From JBEBXQ01 sp040391535 (GTDB lineage: Bacteria; Bacteroidota; Bacteroidia; Cytophagales; Spirosomataceae): a DNA stretch of 55,823 bases. A program made the position numbers and the translations under genes. The DNA lies in the NCBI GenBank assembly GCA_040391535.1, contig JBEBXQ010000009.1, forward strand, positions 1 to 55,823. Direction: 5' to 3'. The notes beneath the pieces are model-generated. The model was not told the origin of the DNA and ran no database searches. It saw only the letters and a program-made list of their open reading frames with translations. Position 1 is the stretch's first letter. Each line of letters opens with the position of its first letter. This document shows, piece by piece, positions 16,220 to 25,047 of this stretch.

Positions 16220-19015
16220 ATGAAAATAGCTTACAGAAAATTGTATGCGGGAATCTGTTTGGTGGTAGGCAGTGTTATTGCCCTACCGGCCCTGGCGCAG
16301 GATTTACCCAAAGGAATCAGCAAAGTAACTTCAGTGGAAGGGATTACAGAATATAATCTGGAAAACGGCCTGAAAGTTTTACTTTTTCCTGATCCCTCCA
16401 AACCTACCATTACAGTAAATATTACCTATCTGGTAGGCTCCCGTCATGAAGGATACGGAGAAACCGGAATGGCCCATTTGCTCGAGCATATGGTGTTTAA
16501 AGGAACGCCCGGCCATCCGAATATTATGCAGGAACTCACGGAGCACGGCGCCCGCCCTAACGGAACCACGTGGTACGACCGGACTAATTATTATGAGACC
16601 TTTGCAGCTACAGAAGAAAATCTGAAATGGGCTTTGGATCTGGAAGCAGATCGTATGGTGAATTCGTTCATAGCCAAAAAGGATCTGGAGAGTGAAATGA
16701 CCGTCGTTAGGAATGAGTTTGAAGCCGGAGAGAACAGTCCGTTCAGGGTATTGATGGAACGGGTCGCTGACGTATCCTATTCGTGGCACAATTACGGGAA
16801 ATCCACGATAGGAAGCCGTGCCGATATTGAGAATGTTCCGATTGAAAACCTTCAGGCGTTTTATAAAAAATATTACCAGCCGGATAATGCCGTACTGATG
16901 GTTGCAGGTAAAATTGATGAAGAAAAAACATTGAAGCTCATAGACGAATACTTCAGCAAAATACCGAAGCCGGAAAGAGTACTGCCAAAAACTTATACCC
17001 AGGAACCGGTGCAGGATGGTGAGCGGACCGTCGAAGTACGCAGAGTAGGAGATGTCCAGATGGTAATGGCCTCTTATCACATACCACCGGGAGCCCATGA
17101 AGATTATGCCAGTGTGGAAGTCTTGTCTGAACTGCTTTCTGCAGAACCTTACGGACGTCTTTACAGAAGTCTGGTAGAAACCAAAAAAGCCTCTTCGCAG
17201 TTTGCGTATGCGTTTCAGTTGTTTGACCCGGGGTATATTCTGTTGGGTGCAGAGATTCTTAAAGAAAAGTCACTGGATGAAGCCAAAACCGCTTTTTTAG
17301 CAACACTGGACTCTGTAGCCATAGTAAAGCCTTCAGCTGAAGACCTTGAACGTGCTAAAACGAGTATCCTCAAAAACTGGGATCTTCAATTCAGGAATTC
17401 AGAACGTGTGGGCTTGGGGATTTCGGAATATATTGCCACCGGCGACTGGCGGCTGGCTTTTTTATTCCGCGACAGAATCAGAAAGGTGACTGAAGATGAT
17501 GTTTTAAGGGTAGGGCAGCAATATTTTGTTCCCTCCAACCGCTCGTTAGGCTTGTTTATACCGGAAGCAAAATCAATGCGGGCAGTAGTTCCTCAATCGC
17601 CTGATGTGATGGCTTTGGTGAAAGATTATAAGGGCGAGGAAGCTGTTGCACAGGGAGAAGATTTTGATCCTTCACCTGACAATATCGAAAAGCGCACGGA
17701 GAAAACAGCTACTGCCGGAAGCATTAAGCAGGCGTTGCTCACGAAAAAAACACGCGGAAATGTTGTAGCTGCCCGTTTAACATTTCGGTTTGGTGATGTT
17801 AACAGTCTGAAAAATAAAGGAGCTGCTCCGTCTCTTACTGCGGATATGCTGAATAAGGGAACAAAAAGCAAAACACGTCAGGAAATCAGCGATGCCTTTA
17901 ATAAGCTGAATGCCCGTGTGGGAATCGGAGGAGGGCTGAATCAGGTGAATGTTTCGGTAGAAACCACACGCGACAACCTTCCTGCTGTGATTAAGCTGAT
18001 TGCAGAGATTATGAAAGAACCGTCTTTCGATGCCAATGAGTTTGAAAAGCTGAAGCAGGAGAATATTGCCGGCATTGAATCGCAGCGCAGTGAACCGCAG
18101 GAGATTGCTTTCCTTGAATATCAGCGGAAAACGTCTCCGTATCCGAAAGAGGATATCCGTTATGTCGGAACGCTGGATGAAAATCTGAATGATATTAAGT
18201 CCGCTAAGCTGGAAGACGTGAAACAGTTTTATAAAGACTTTTACGGAGCCTCCGATGCTACTGCTTCAGTGGTAGGAGACTTTGATAAGGATGAGATTGA
18301 GAAGCTGATTGCACAGGAATTCGGTAACTGGAAAAGCCCGAAACCATTCAAGCGTCTCGAATCTCCGTTTGTTGCAGCCAAGCCGGTAAACCAGGCAATT
18401 GAAACTCCCGATAAGGCCAATGCGATGTTTGTCGCAGGTTATACCATTCCGTTGCAGGATACCGATGCCGATTATCCGGCTATGATTCTGGGTAATTTTA
18501 TGCTTGGACAGGGGATGCTCAATTCGCGTTTGGCCACCCGTATCAGAGTGAAAGACGGATTGAGTTATGGAGTAGGTTCTCAGTTGTCTGCAAGTCCTCT
18601 TGATAAAAACGGCACTTTCTTTGCCTATGCGATTTACGCTCCTGAAAATCTTGAAAAACTTGAAAATGCTTTCAGGGAAGAGATGGAAAAAGTAATAAAG
18701 GATGGTTTTACCGAGGAAGAAATCAAAGCTGCGAAATCAGGTTATCTGCAGGGCCGTCAGGTAAGCAGAGCGCAGGATGCTGGCCTGGCCGGAACTTTGA
18801 ATAATAACCTGTATCTGAACCGTACGATGGAATATGATGCTGATTTCGAGAAGAAAGTTGCGTCCCTGACTGCCGCTCAGATCAATGCTGCATTTAAAAA
18901 ATATATGGATTACAATAAACTGGTTATTATTAAAGCAGGTGATTTTGCGAAATCGGCAGGAACAACGCCTCCCAACGCTCAGCCGGGTGCTGTCGGTGGA
19001 AGTCCTAAAAAGTAA
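16220..19015 (+). CDS. Two-domain M16 family zinc metallopeptidase
   Basis: A 931-residue pitrilysin/insulinase-family protease with a signal peptide ending near residue 26 (ALAQ), so it acts in the periplasm. The inverted zinc motif HxxEH is at His86, Glu89 and His90 (HLLEHMVFKGT), with the third ligand Glu166 in VVRNEFE. Four M16 half-domains are present: the active N-terminal pair, and a C-terminal pair (about 500-930) that lacks the motif but keeps the RxxxR-type SRLATRIRVKDGLSYG segment needed for substrate holding. It probably degrades peptides in the envelope. It is a single-gene unit ending at a strong bidirectional terminator. Confidence 0.93.
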   Translation: MKIAYRKLYAGICLVVGSVIALPALAQDLPKGISKVTSVEGITEYNLENGLKVLLFPDPSKPTITVNITYLVGSRHEGYGETGMAHLLEHMVFKGTPGHPNIMQELTEHGARPNGTTWYDRTNYYETFAATEENLKWALDLEADRMVNSFIAKKDLESEMTVVRNEFEAGENSPFRVLMERVADVSYSWHNYGKSTIGSRADIENVPIENLQAFYKKYYQPDNAVLMVAGKIDEEKTLKLIDEYFSKIPKPERVLPKTYTQEPVQDGERTVEVRRVGDVQMVMASYHIPPGAHEDYASVEVLSELLSAEPYGRLYRSLVETKKASSQFAYAFQLFDPGYILLGAEILKEKSLDEAKTAFLATLDSVAIVKPSAEDLERAKTSILKNWDLQFRNSERVGLGISEYIATGDWRLAFLFRDRIRKVTEDDVLRVGQQYFVPSNRSLGLFIPEAKSMRAVVPQSPDVMALVKDYKGEEAVAQGEDFDPSPDNIEKRTEKTATAGSIKQALLTKKTRGNVVAARLTFRFGDVNSLKNKGAAPSLTADMLNKGTKSKTRQEISDAFNKLNARVGIGGGLNQVNVSVETTRDNLPAVIKLIAEIMKEPSFDANEFEKLKQENIAGIESQRSEPQEIAFLEYQRKTSPYPKEDIRYVGTLDENLNDIKSAKLEDVKQFYKDFYGASDATASVVGDFDKDEIEKLIAQEFGNWKSPKPFKRLESPFVAAKPVNQAIETPDKANAMFVAGYTIPLQDTDADYPAMILGNFMLGQGMLNSRLATRIRVKDGLSYGVGSQLSASPLDKNGTFFAYAIYAPENLEKLENAFREEMEKVIKDGFTEEEIKAAKSGYLQGRQVSRAQDAGLAGTLNNNLYLNRTMEYDADFEKKVASLTAAQINAAFKKYMDYNKLVIIKAGDFAKSAGTTPPNAQPGAVGGSPKK

Positions 19016-19033
19016 TATGGTATACTGACGATA

Positions 19034-19072
19034 AATAATTGCTGCCGGAAGAGATATCCGGCAGCAATTATT
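19034..19072. terminator. Strong bidirectional terminator between M16 protease and DUF4268 gene
   Basis: Bases 34-49 and 57-72 past 19000 form a perfect 16-bp stem (core TGCTGCCGGA / TCCGGCAGCA) with loop AGAGATA. T-rich flanks occur on both sides. It lies between two convergent genes and can serve both. Confidence 0.85.
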
Positions 19073-19074
19073 GT

Positions 19075-19539
19075 TTAATCCTTAAATAGTTCAAAAGCCG
19101 GGTTGGTGTTACACCAGAACCGGTCCAGGTCAATAAGACGTTGCCTGAGAAAACGGTAGATAAGAGGCTGATCAGCCGGTTTAAAAACATTGACCCCCTC
19201 TGTAATAGCATAGATCATGCTGACTTCCTTTCCTGACTGGTTTTTTTGCCTGTAAATCCATACCCACTCCTCTTGCAGAAACTCCTCCAGAAGATGTTTC
19301 ACTTCCAGAAACTGATCATACATCAGTTCATGTATGCCCGGGTCCGGGTGGGAAATCTCGATTTTAATGATGGCACTATGACGGTCAGCATCCATTTTGA
19401 AGGCAAGATATCTTACTCCGGTTTCATAGTTGATCCATTTTATTTTTTCATCATCGGCAGACAATTGTTCCGACATTTTTTGTCCGAATGCCCGCCAGAA
19501 TGATTCTTTTACAAGAGAAGCCTGTTCTTTGTTATACAT
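19075..19539 (-). CDS. DUF4268 domain-containing protein
   Basis: A 154-residue cytoplasmic protein matching the DUF4268 family: an N-terminal helix LVKESFWRAFGQKM, then GVRYLAFKMDADRHSA, IEISHPD and EEWVWIYRQ, and the C-terminal FLRQRLIDLDRFWC. Function is not known; the domain also occurs next to nuclease-like folds, but no catalytic motif is evident here. It starts 11 bases downstream of the glycosyltransferase stop codon and is the last gene of the leftward queD-lpxB group. Confidence 0.8.
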   Translation of the reverse strand: MYNKEQASLVKESFWRAFGQKMSEQLSADDEKIKWINYETGVRYLAFKMDADRHSAIIKIEISHPDPGIHELMYDQFLEVKHLLEEFLQEEWVWIYRQKNQSGKEVSMIYAITEGVNVFKPADQPLIYRFLRQRLIDLDRFWCNTNPAFELFKD

Positions 19540-19549
19540 GCGTCAATGG

Positions 19550-20719
19550 CTATAAACGCTCAAACAATACTTCTGTAAATGCTTCAACAGAGTTATTGCG
19601 CGCAAAGATTTCCTGCTGATCCAAAGAATAGCTGATACCGGTTTCCAATGCTTCATTCATCAGCGCCGCAATGGCCTCAGGCGAAGCAGAATCGGTAACA
19701 GCGCCCAGTTTTTCCTGAAGCACTACATCTTTCAGATACCCGAAATCAGTAGCCAGTACCGGTTTACGGGAAATGGCAGCCCTCACGACAACCGAGGCCA
19801 TTCCCACATGATGCTGATATAATGCTAATATATAATCACTCAGATCAAAGTAAGTCTGAATCTGTTCTTCAGCAATTTTTTCAAATACGGTAATAATCTG
19901 AACAGCTTCCGGAACCTGATCGATCAGTGTATGCAGATGTTGCCGGTATGCATCATTCACCGGTTTGCCTGCAAAGATGAGACATGTTTTCTGCTGCTGT
20001 TGAGGCTCAAGCCTGCTTACCGCTGAAAGTAAGGGTTCAATACCTTTGCGTTCATCCAGGTGCCCGAACATCAGAAAAACCTGCCGGAAAGGTTCAATAC
20101 CCAGTTGCAGGCCAAGTTGCCGGACCTGATCGGGTGTTTGCGGATGTTGGGCAACAGGATCAGGCAGTGGTACAATATTGCTTTGAGGCTTTAAACCTGA
20201 AATATAAGGTACTGCCGACTGATCAAGACAAAAAAGGTTCTTGAATTCTTTTTTTCCGAGTACCTGCTGAAGAAAAAATTTTTTCCTGAAACTGTTTATT
20301 TTTGACTGAATACTTAATTGCGGATAATGAAAATCAGGTCTGAAATAAATACCGGATACGGATGCAGGTGATTTCTTCCCCCAGGCAATGCCAAGTTGGA
20401 AGAGGTCAAAATACATGAGTAATGTATGGGTGGCCTGGTGTTTTCCGATAAAAGAAAGAACACAGTCCCATTCCTGAAATGAGCGTTTTATCGCATTGGA
20501 AGCTAATATGTTTTTGAGGGTTTCTGCCGGAATCGGATCGAAGATAATATTGCTGGTCCCGGTCGTTAATTGATCGAAAACCGGCCGGAAAGTCTCGGAA
20601 GTTACAACAATCAGCTGGTTTTCAGGAGCTTCTTTCTCTCTCCAGTAGCGGATAGGGTGTGATAAATAATCACTGTGATGGCCGTCGGTGGTGCTGTCAA
20701 AAATGATAATTTTCTTCAC
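19550..20719 (-). CDS. Glycosyltransferase, GT4-like
   Basis: A 389-residue protein with the two-domain GT-B pattern. The N-terminal half begins KKIIIFDSTTDGHHSDY; the C-terminal half has FGHLDERKGIEPLL (the Glycos_transf_1 strand and loop) and a later sugar-nucleotide region (GMASVVVRAAISRKPVLA) that holds the EX7E-equivalent segment in altered form. It probably adds a sugar to a cell-surface glycan. It lies 41 bases after lpxB on the same strand, hinting at a role in lipopolysaccharide or another envelope glycan. Donor and acceptor are unknown. Confidence 0.75.
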   Translation of the reverse strand: MKKIIIFDSTTDGHHSDYLSHPIRYWREKEAPENQLIVVTSETFRPVFDQLTTGTSNIIFDPIPAETLKNILASNAIKRSFQEWDCVLSFIGKHQATHTLLMYFDLFQLGIAWGKKSPASVSGIYFRPDFHYPQLSIQSKINSFRKKFFLQQVLGKKEFKNLFCLDQSAVPYISGLKPQSNIVPLPDPVAQHPQTPDQVRQLGLQLGIEPFRQVFLMFGHLDERKGIEPLLSAVSRLEPQQQQKTCLIFAGKPVNDAYRQHLHTLIDQVPEAVQIITVFEKIAEEQIQTYFDLSDYILALYQHHVGMASVVVRAAISRKPVLATDFGYLKDVVLQEKLGAVTDSASPEAIAALMNEALETGISYSLDQQEIFARNNSVEAFTEVLFERL

Positions 20720-20760
20720 TTATATAATTTTTTGGTATGAATAACCTTATACAGGGCAGG

Positions 20761-21876
20761 TTATGGAGTTTCTGTCAGATACATGACCATTTTCCTCCCT
20801 GCATTTTGGGACGCGCCCGCTGTCCCGACAGTTTTTTGCAAAATCCTATAATCTTTCAGCATCTGTTCCCGTTTCTCTCCGCCTCTTAAAATGGCTCTGA
20901 GTTCTTTTTCCAGCATCCCGGCATTCAGGTCATTCTGGATCAGTTCCCTGACAATTTCCTGATCCATAATCAGATTAACCAGCGAAATAAACCTGACCCG
21001 GATAAGTCGTTTGGCGATCATGTATGAAATGCTGCTGGTCCGGTAACAGACAATTTCCGGAATATGGAAAAGTGCAGTTTCCAGCGTAGCAGTTCCCGAT
21101 GCTACAAGAGCTGCTTCCGCATGATGAAGTAAATCATAAGTGGCCTCATAAACAATCTTAACATTGGGAATATGTGAAAAGTTTGAATAAACCTCAGTGG
21201 GAAGTGTCCTGACAGCCGCGATCACAAACTGATAATCCGGAAATGAGGAAGCCTGGCTCAGCATTATTTCCAGCATATTGGTTACTTCCTGTTGCCTGCT
21301 GCCGGGTAATAAAGCAATAATTTTTTCAGGAGAAAGCCTGTGCGTAGTCAGAAAATCAGGATCAGGAACAAATGCCTCAATCTGATCCATAAGCGGATTT
21401 CCTACATAGTCTACGTTATAACCAAACTTTTTGTAAAAGCCGGTTTCAAAAGGGAATATCACAAACATCCTGTCTACAACCGCTTTTATTTTAAGCGCCC
21501 TTTTCTGATTCCAGGCCCATACCTTGGGGGAGATGTAATAAAATACTTTCAGGTTATGTTTTTTTGCAAAAGCTGCAATCCTGAGGTTAAATCCGGGATA
21601 ATCGATCAGGATCAGTACATCAGGCTGATGTTCAAGTATATCCTTTTTGCATTTTTTCAGAAGTCCTGAAATGGTCCTTAAATTTTTAAGCACTTCCAGA
21701 AAACCCATAAAGGCGGTGTCCTGATAGTGGGTGACCAGATCCATCCCTTCAGCGGCCATCAAATCACCGCCCCAGCCTCTGAATTCCGCGTCAGGATCGT
21801 TGCTTTTGATTCCTTTCATAAGGTTGGCGCCATGCAGGTCACCGGATCTCTCACCAGCTATCAGGTAGTATTTCAT
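20761..21876 (-). CDS. lpxB: Lipid-A-disaccharide synthase
   Basis: A 371-residue GT19 enzyme that joins UDP-2,3-diacylglucosamine and lipid X to the lipid A disaccharide at the inner membrane. Features are AGERSGDLHGANLM at the N-terminus, FRGWGGDLM, the IDYPGFNLRIA segment, YYISPKVWAWNQKR, LLPGSRQQEV, and ASGTATLETAL near the nucleotide site. Length is normal. Its ATG overlaps the queD stop codon by four bases, so it is translationally coupled to queD. Confidence 0.96.
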   Translation of the reverse strand: MKYYLIAGERSGDLHGANLMKGIKSNDPDAEFRGWGGDLMAAEGMDLVTHYQDTAFMGFLEVLKNLRTISGLLKKCKKDILEHQPDVLILIDYPGFNLRIAAFAKKHNLKVFYYISPKVWAWNQKRALKIKAVVDRMFVIFPFETGFYKKFGYNVDYVGNPLMDQIEAFVPDPDFLTTHRLSPEKIIALLPGSRQQEVTNMLEIMLSQASSFPDYQFVIAAVRTLPTEVYSNFSHIPNVKIVYEATYDLLHHAEAALVASGTATLETALFHIPEIVCYRTSSISYMIAKRLIRVRFISLVNLIMDQEIVRELIQNDLNAGMLEKELRAILRGGEKREQMLKDYRILQKTVGTAGASQNAGRKMVMYLTETP

Positions 21877-22292
21877 TCGCCGTAATACTCTACAAAATTT
21901 TTAGGGGTTTCGATTAACTTGATATAATGCAGTTGCCCCGTTTTAGAAGCCTTCCTTATTTCCGGCTCCAGGATCTTCCATATTTCCATTACAAAAATTT
22001 CGCAGGAGGCCATTTTACCCTGCATAAAATCCACATCAATATTCAGGTTGCGATGATCTACTTTTTCAATAATTTCCTGTTTTATAATTTCACCAAGTAC
22101 CTTCAGGTCAATTACAAAGCCGGTTTCCGGATCAGGCGTACCTTTGACAGTGACAATAATCTCAAAATTATGCCCGTGGTAATATTTATTGGCACAGGGA
22201 CCAAAAACTTCTTCGTTTTTTTCGTCTGTCCAATTGGGGTTGTATAAGCGGTGCGCAGCGTTAAAATGCTCTTTCCGAGTTACGTAAATCAT
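21873..22292 (-). CDS. queD: 6-carboxytetrahydropterin synthase (QueD/PTPS family)
   Basis: A 139-residue member of the 6-pyruvoyl-tetrahydropterin synthase family. Zinc ligands are His14 (NAAHRL), His39 and His41 (YYHGHNFEI), and the catalytic Cys33 lies in GPCANKYYHGH. The spacing with a single Cys before the HGH fits QueD, which makes the queuosine and 7-deazapurine precursor; a PTPS-like role cannot be ruled out. It is the first gene of a leftward group with lpxB and is divergent from hldD. Confidence 0.85.
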   Translation of the reverse strand: MIYVTRKEHFNAAHRLYNPNWTDEKNEEVFGPCANKYYHGHNFEIIVTVKGTPDPETGFVIDLKVLGEIIKQEIIEKVDHRNLNIDVDFMQGKMASCEIFVMEIWKILEPEIRKASKTGQLHYIKLIETPKNFVEYYGE

Positions 22293-22316
22293 AAGTTAAA
22301 TACGATATCCAAATTG

Positions 22317-22324
22317 CAAAATTA
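22317..22324 (-). promoter_or_regulatory. -7 element for the queD-lpxB unit
   Basis: TAATTTTG on the minus strand, inside CTTAATTTTGCAAT, matches TAnnTTTG and lies 25 bases upstream of the queD start codon. The same 14-base context occurs upstream of metG (46614-46621). A clear -33 TTG is not obvious here. Confidence 0.45.
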
Positions 22325-22436
22325 AGAGATATGATTCAGGAAATTGAAGTAAAACGATTAATTTTGAATTTTAATTTACATAACTAAGAAAATTGGTAAA
22401 ATACAATACACGATTTTCGCCTGACCAAGGAAAAAT

Positions 22437-23402
22437 ATGATCATAGTTACAGGTGCAGCCGGGTTTATTGGAAGTTGTCTTATCAGCAAATTAAACCAGG
22501 AAGGATTTAATTATATTATTGCCGTTGATGATTTTACCAAAACGGAAAAACTGGCCAACCTTGAAGGAAAAGCGATACAGGAACGTGTGGAACGGAATCA
22601 GTTTTTTGACTGGCTTGATCAGAATGCCGGAGAAGTTGAATTTATTTTTCATATCGGTGCCAGAACAGATACGGCCGAATTTGATACAGAGATTTTTGAT
22701 GAACTCAATGTAGCCTATTCCAAATCCATCTGGAAAGCCTGCGTAAAGTATCAGATCCCGTTGGTTTATGCTTCTTCCGCTGCTACATACGGTCTGGGAG
22801 AATACGGTTATGATGACAGTGAATCTATCGTAGGCTCACTGAAACCTTTGAATCCCTACGGCGTATCCAAAAATGAGTTTGACAAATGGGCGCTTGCTCA
22901 GTCGGAAAAGCCGTTCTTCTGGGCCGGATTGAAATTTTTTAATGTTTATGGCCCTAATGAATACCATAAAGGACGCATGGCATCGGTGATATTTCATGCT
23001 TTCGGACAGATTACAAAAACAGGGAAAATGAAACTTTTCCGTTCCCATAATCCAGGGTATACCGATGGCGGACAAATGCGTGACTTTGTATATGTAAAAG
23101 ACCTGGTGGATATCTGTATATTTCTTATGCATCACCGGAGAGATCCGGGTATATATAATCTGGGAAGCGGTAAAGCCCGTACATTTCTGGACCTGACCAC
23201 CAGTACTTTTAAAGCGCTGGAAAAAGAGCCGGATATTGAGTTTATAGATACGCCGGTTGACATCAGAGATAAATATCAGTACTTTACTGAAGCCAATATG
23301 AACAAGCTGAAGTCAATCGGTTACTCCAAATCCATGCATACTTTGGAAGAAGGAGTGACTGATTATGTCAAAAACTATCTGATTCCCGCAAAGTATTACT
23401 GA
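22437..23402 (+). CDS. hldD: ADP-L-glycero-D-manno-heptose 6-epimerase
   Basis: A 321-residue extended SDR with the NAD motif GAAGFIG (residues 6-12), FHIGARTDTAEFD as in HldD, YGVSK carrying the catalytic Tyr/Lys, and FFNVYGPNEYHKGRMASV, a hallmark of the heptose epimerase. It converts ADP-D-glycero- to ADP-L-glycero-mannoheptose for the lipopolysaccharide core. It is divergent from queD-lpxB, another envelope gene pair. The start ATG begins directly with the Rossmann strand. Confidence 0.95.
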   Translation: MIIVTGAAGFIGSCLISKLNQEGFNYIIAVDDFTKTEKLANLEGKAIQERVERNQFFDWLDQNAGEVEFIFHIGARTDTAEFDTEIFDELNVAYSKSIWKACVKYQIPLVYASSAATYGLGEYGYDDSESIVGSLKPLNPYGVSKNEFDKWALAQSEKPFFWAGLKFFNVYGPNEYHKGRMASVIFHAFGQITKTGKMKLFRSHNPGYTDGGQMRDFVYVKDLVDICIFLMHHRRDPGIYNLGSGKARTFLDLTTSTFKALEKEPDIEFIDTPVDIRDKYQYFTEANMNKLKSIGYSKSMHTLEEGVTDYVKNYLIPAKYY

Positions 23403-23421
23403 TACTTAACCGGCAAGAGGG

Positions 23422-23451
23422 TTGAATTATCAGGAAATTTTACTATTTTTG
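23422..23451 (+). promoter_or_regulatory. Promoter of sufB
   Basis: TTG (23422-23424), a 19-base spacer and TATTTTTG (23444-23451) fit the Bacteroidota promoter. The transcript would start near 23457, leaving an unusually long leader of about 145 bases before sufB that contains a 14-codon reading frame. Confidence 0.65.
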
Positions 23452-23487
23452 AATGATTTAGCAAACTCAATTTTTGGTATTTGTGTT

Positions 23488-23532
23488 ATGAACAGGAGAA
23501 GCACCGGTCTTTGTCGGGCAGGTGATTATTAA
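23488..23532 (+). CDS. 14-residue upstream ORF in the sufB leader (candidate leader peptide)
   Basis: ATG at 23488 opens a 14-codon frame (MNRRSTGLCRAGDY) ending in TAA at 23530-23532, between the sufB promoter and sufB. It carries two adjacent Arg and a single Cys9. CAGGT (23519-23523) can pair with ACCTG (23543-23547), placing the stop codon in the loop, so ribosome position could alter folding of the leader. A cysteine- or sulfur-sensing leader peptide for the Fe-S assembly gene is an inference; it may equally be a chance frame. Confidence 0.4.
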   Translation: MNRRSTGLCRAGDY

Positions 23533-23601
23533 AGAGTTTGAAACCTGTAAACGGGATCTTGTCGGTGTATTCTGAAAAGGTCCGCATATATAAGCAGAGC
23601 A

Positions 23602-25047
23602 ATGAACAAAGAAACAGAATTATTGGAGGAAATAACCAGTGCGGAGTACAAGTACGGGTTTACTACAGATATTGAGGTAGATGAGGCTCCTCCCGGAATA
23701 AGCGAAGATATTGTAAGGTTTATTTCAGCTAAGAAAGGAGAGCCGGAATGGATGCTTGAGTGGCGTCTGAAGGCCTATCGCTATTGGACAGAACTAAAGG
23801 AGCCGGAATGGGCCAATGTTACCTATGCCAAAGTCGATTTTCAGGATATCAAATACTACTCGGCGCCTAAGAAAAAGAAAAAAGTAGAGAGCCTCGAAGA
23901 TGTGGATCCTGAATTACTGAACACTTTTGAGAGGTTGGGTATTTCGCTGAATGAACAAAAAAGGCTTTCAGGAGTAGCTGTGGATGCGGTGATGGATTCG
24001 GAGTCGGTTTTCACGACCTTCAAATCTTCTCTTAAAGAAAAAGGAATAATTTTCTGCTCCATCGCTGAAGCCATCAGGGAACATCCTGAACTGGTGAAAA
24101 AATACCTGGGATCAGTGGTTCCGCAACGTGACAATTTCTATGCAGCATTAAATTCGGCGGTCTTTTCAGACGGATCATTTGTATATATCCCCAAAGGCGT
24201 GCGTTGCCCGATGGAGCTGTCTACTTATTTCCGGATCAATGCATCAGGGACCGGGCAGTTTGAAAGAACACTTATTATCGCTGACGAAGGAAGCTATGTA
24301 AGTTATCTGGAAGGTTGTACAGCACCTATGCGTGATGAAAATCAACTGCATGCAGCGGTAGTGGAAATTTTTGCACACGAAAGTGCAGAAGTGAAATACT
24401 CTACCGTACAGAACTGGTACCCCGGTGATAAAGAAGGAAAAGGCGGTATATATAATTTTGTGACAAAGCGCGGGATATGTGATGGTGCCAATTCAAAAAT
24501 CTCCTGGACACAGGTAGAAACCGGTTCTGCGATTACCTGGAAATATCCTTCTGTGATTCTGAAAGGTGATAATTCGATTGGTGAATTTTATTCCGTTGCC
24601 GTAACGAATAATTTTCAGCAGGCTGACACAGGAACCAAAATGATTCATATCGGCAAGAATACCAAAAGCCGTGTAGTGTCCAAGGGAATATCAGCCGGGC
24701 GCAGTCAGAATTCATACCGGGGATTGATCGATATTTACAAACGTGCTGAAAATGCCCGTAATTTCTCTCAGTGTGATTCCCTGTTGTTGGGTGATCGTTG
24801 CGGAGCGCATACTTTTCCTTACATCGAGGTAGCCAATTCTTCTGCAACTGTTGAACATGAGGCCACGACTTCCAAAATCGGGGAGGATATTCTCTTCTAC
24901 TGTAATCAGCGCGGTATTCCTACAGAACAGGCGGTAGCTTTGATTATTAACGGATATGCTAAGGAAGTGCTTAATCAGCTGCCTATGGAGTTTGCTGTTG
25001 AAGCTCAGAAATTACTTGAAATCAGTCTTGAAGGGAGCGTCGGGTAG
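23602..25047 (+). CDS. sufB: Fe-S cluster assembly scaffold subunit SufB
   Basis: A 481-residue SufB of the SUF iron-sulfur assembly system, which builds clusters as the SufBC2D complex in the cytoplasm. Family features include YIPKGVRCPMELSTYFRIN, YLEGCTAPM, EIFAHESAEVKYSTVQNWY, GKNTKSRVVSKGISAG, CDSLLLGDRCGAHTFPY (with the conserved Cys), and the C-terminal GEDILFYCNQRGI. sufC, sufD and sufS do not follow here: the next gene lies on the opposite strand and overlaps the sufB 3' end by 36 bases. The remaining suf genes must be elsewhere. Confidence 0.96.
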   Translation: MNKETELLEEITSAEYKYGFTTDIEVDEAPPGISEDIVRFISAKKGEPEWMLEWRLKAYRYWTELKEPEWANVTYAKVDFQDIKYYSAPKKKKKVESLEDVDPELLNTFERLGISLNEQKRLSGVAVDAVMDSESVFTTFKSSLKEKGIIFCSIAEAIREHPELVKKYLGSVVPQRDNFYAALNSAVFSDGSFVYIPKGVRCPMELSTYFRINASGTGQFERTLIIADEGSYVSYLEGCTAPMRDENQLHAAVVEIFAHESAEVKYSTVQNWYPGDKEGKGGIYNFVTKRGICDGANSKISWTQVETGSAITWKYPSVILKGDNSIGEFYSVAVTNNFQQADTGTKMIHIGKNTKSRVVSKGISAGRSQNSYRGLIDIYKRAENARNFSQCDSLLLGDRCGAHTFPYIEVANSSATVEHEATTSKIGEDILFYCNQRGIPTEQAVALIINGYAKEVLNQLPMEFAVEAQKLLEISLEGSVG

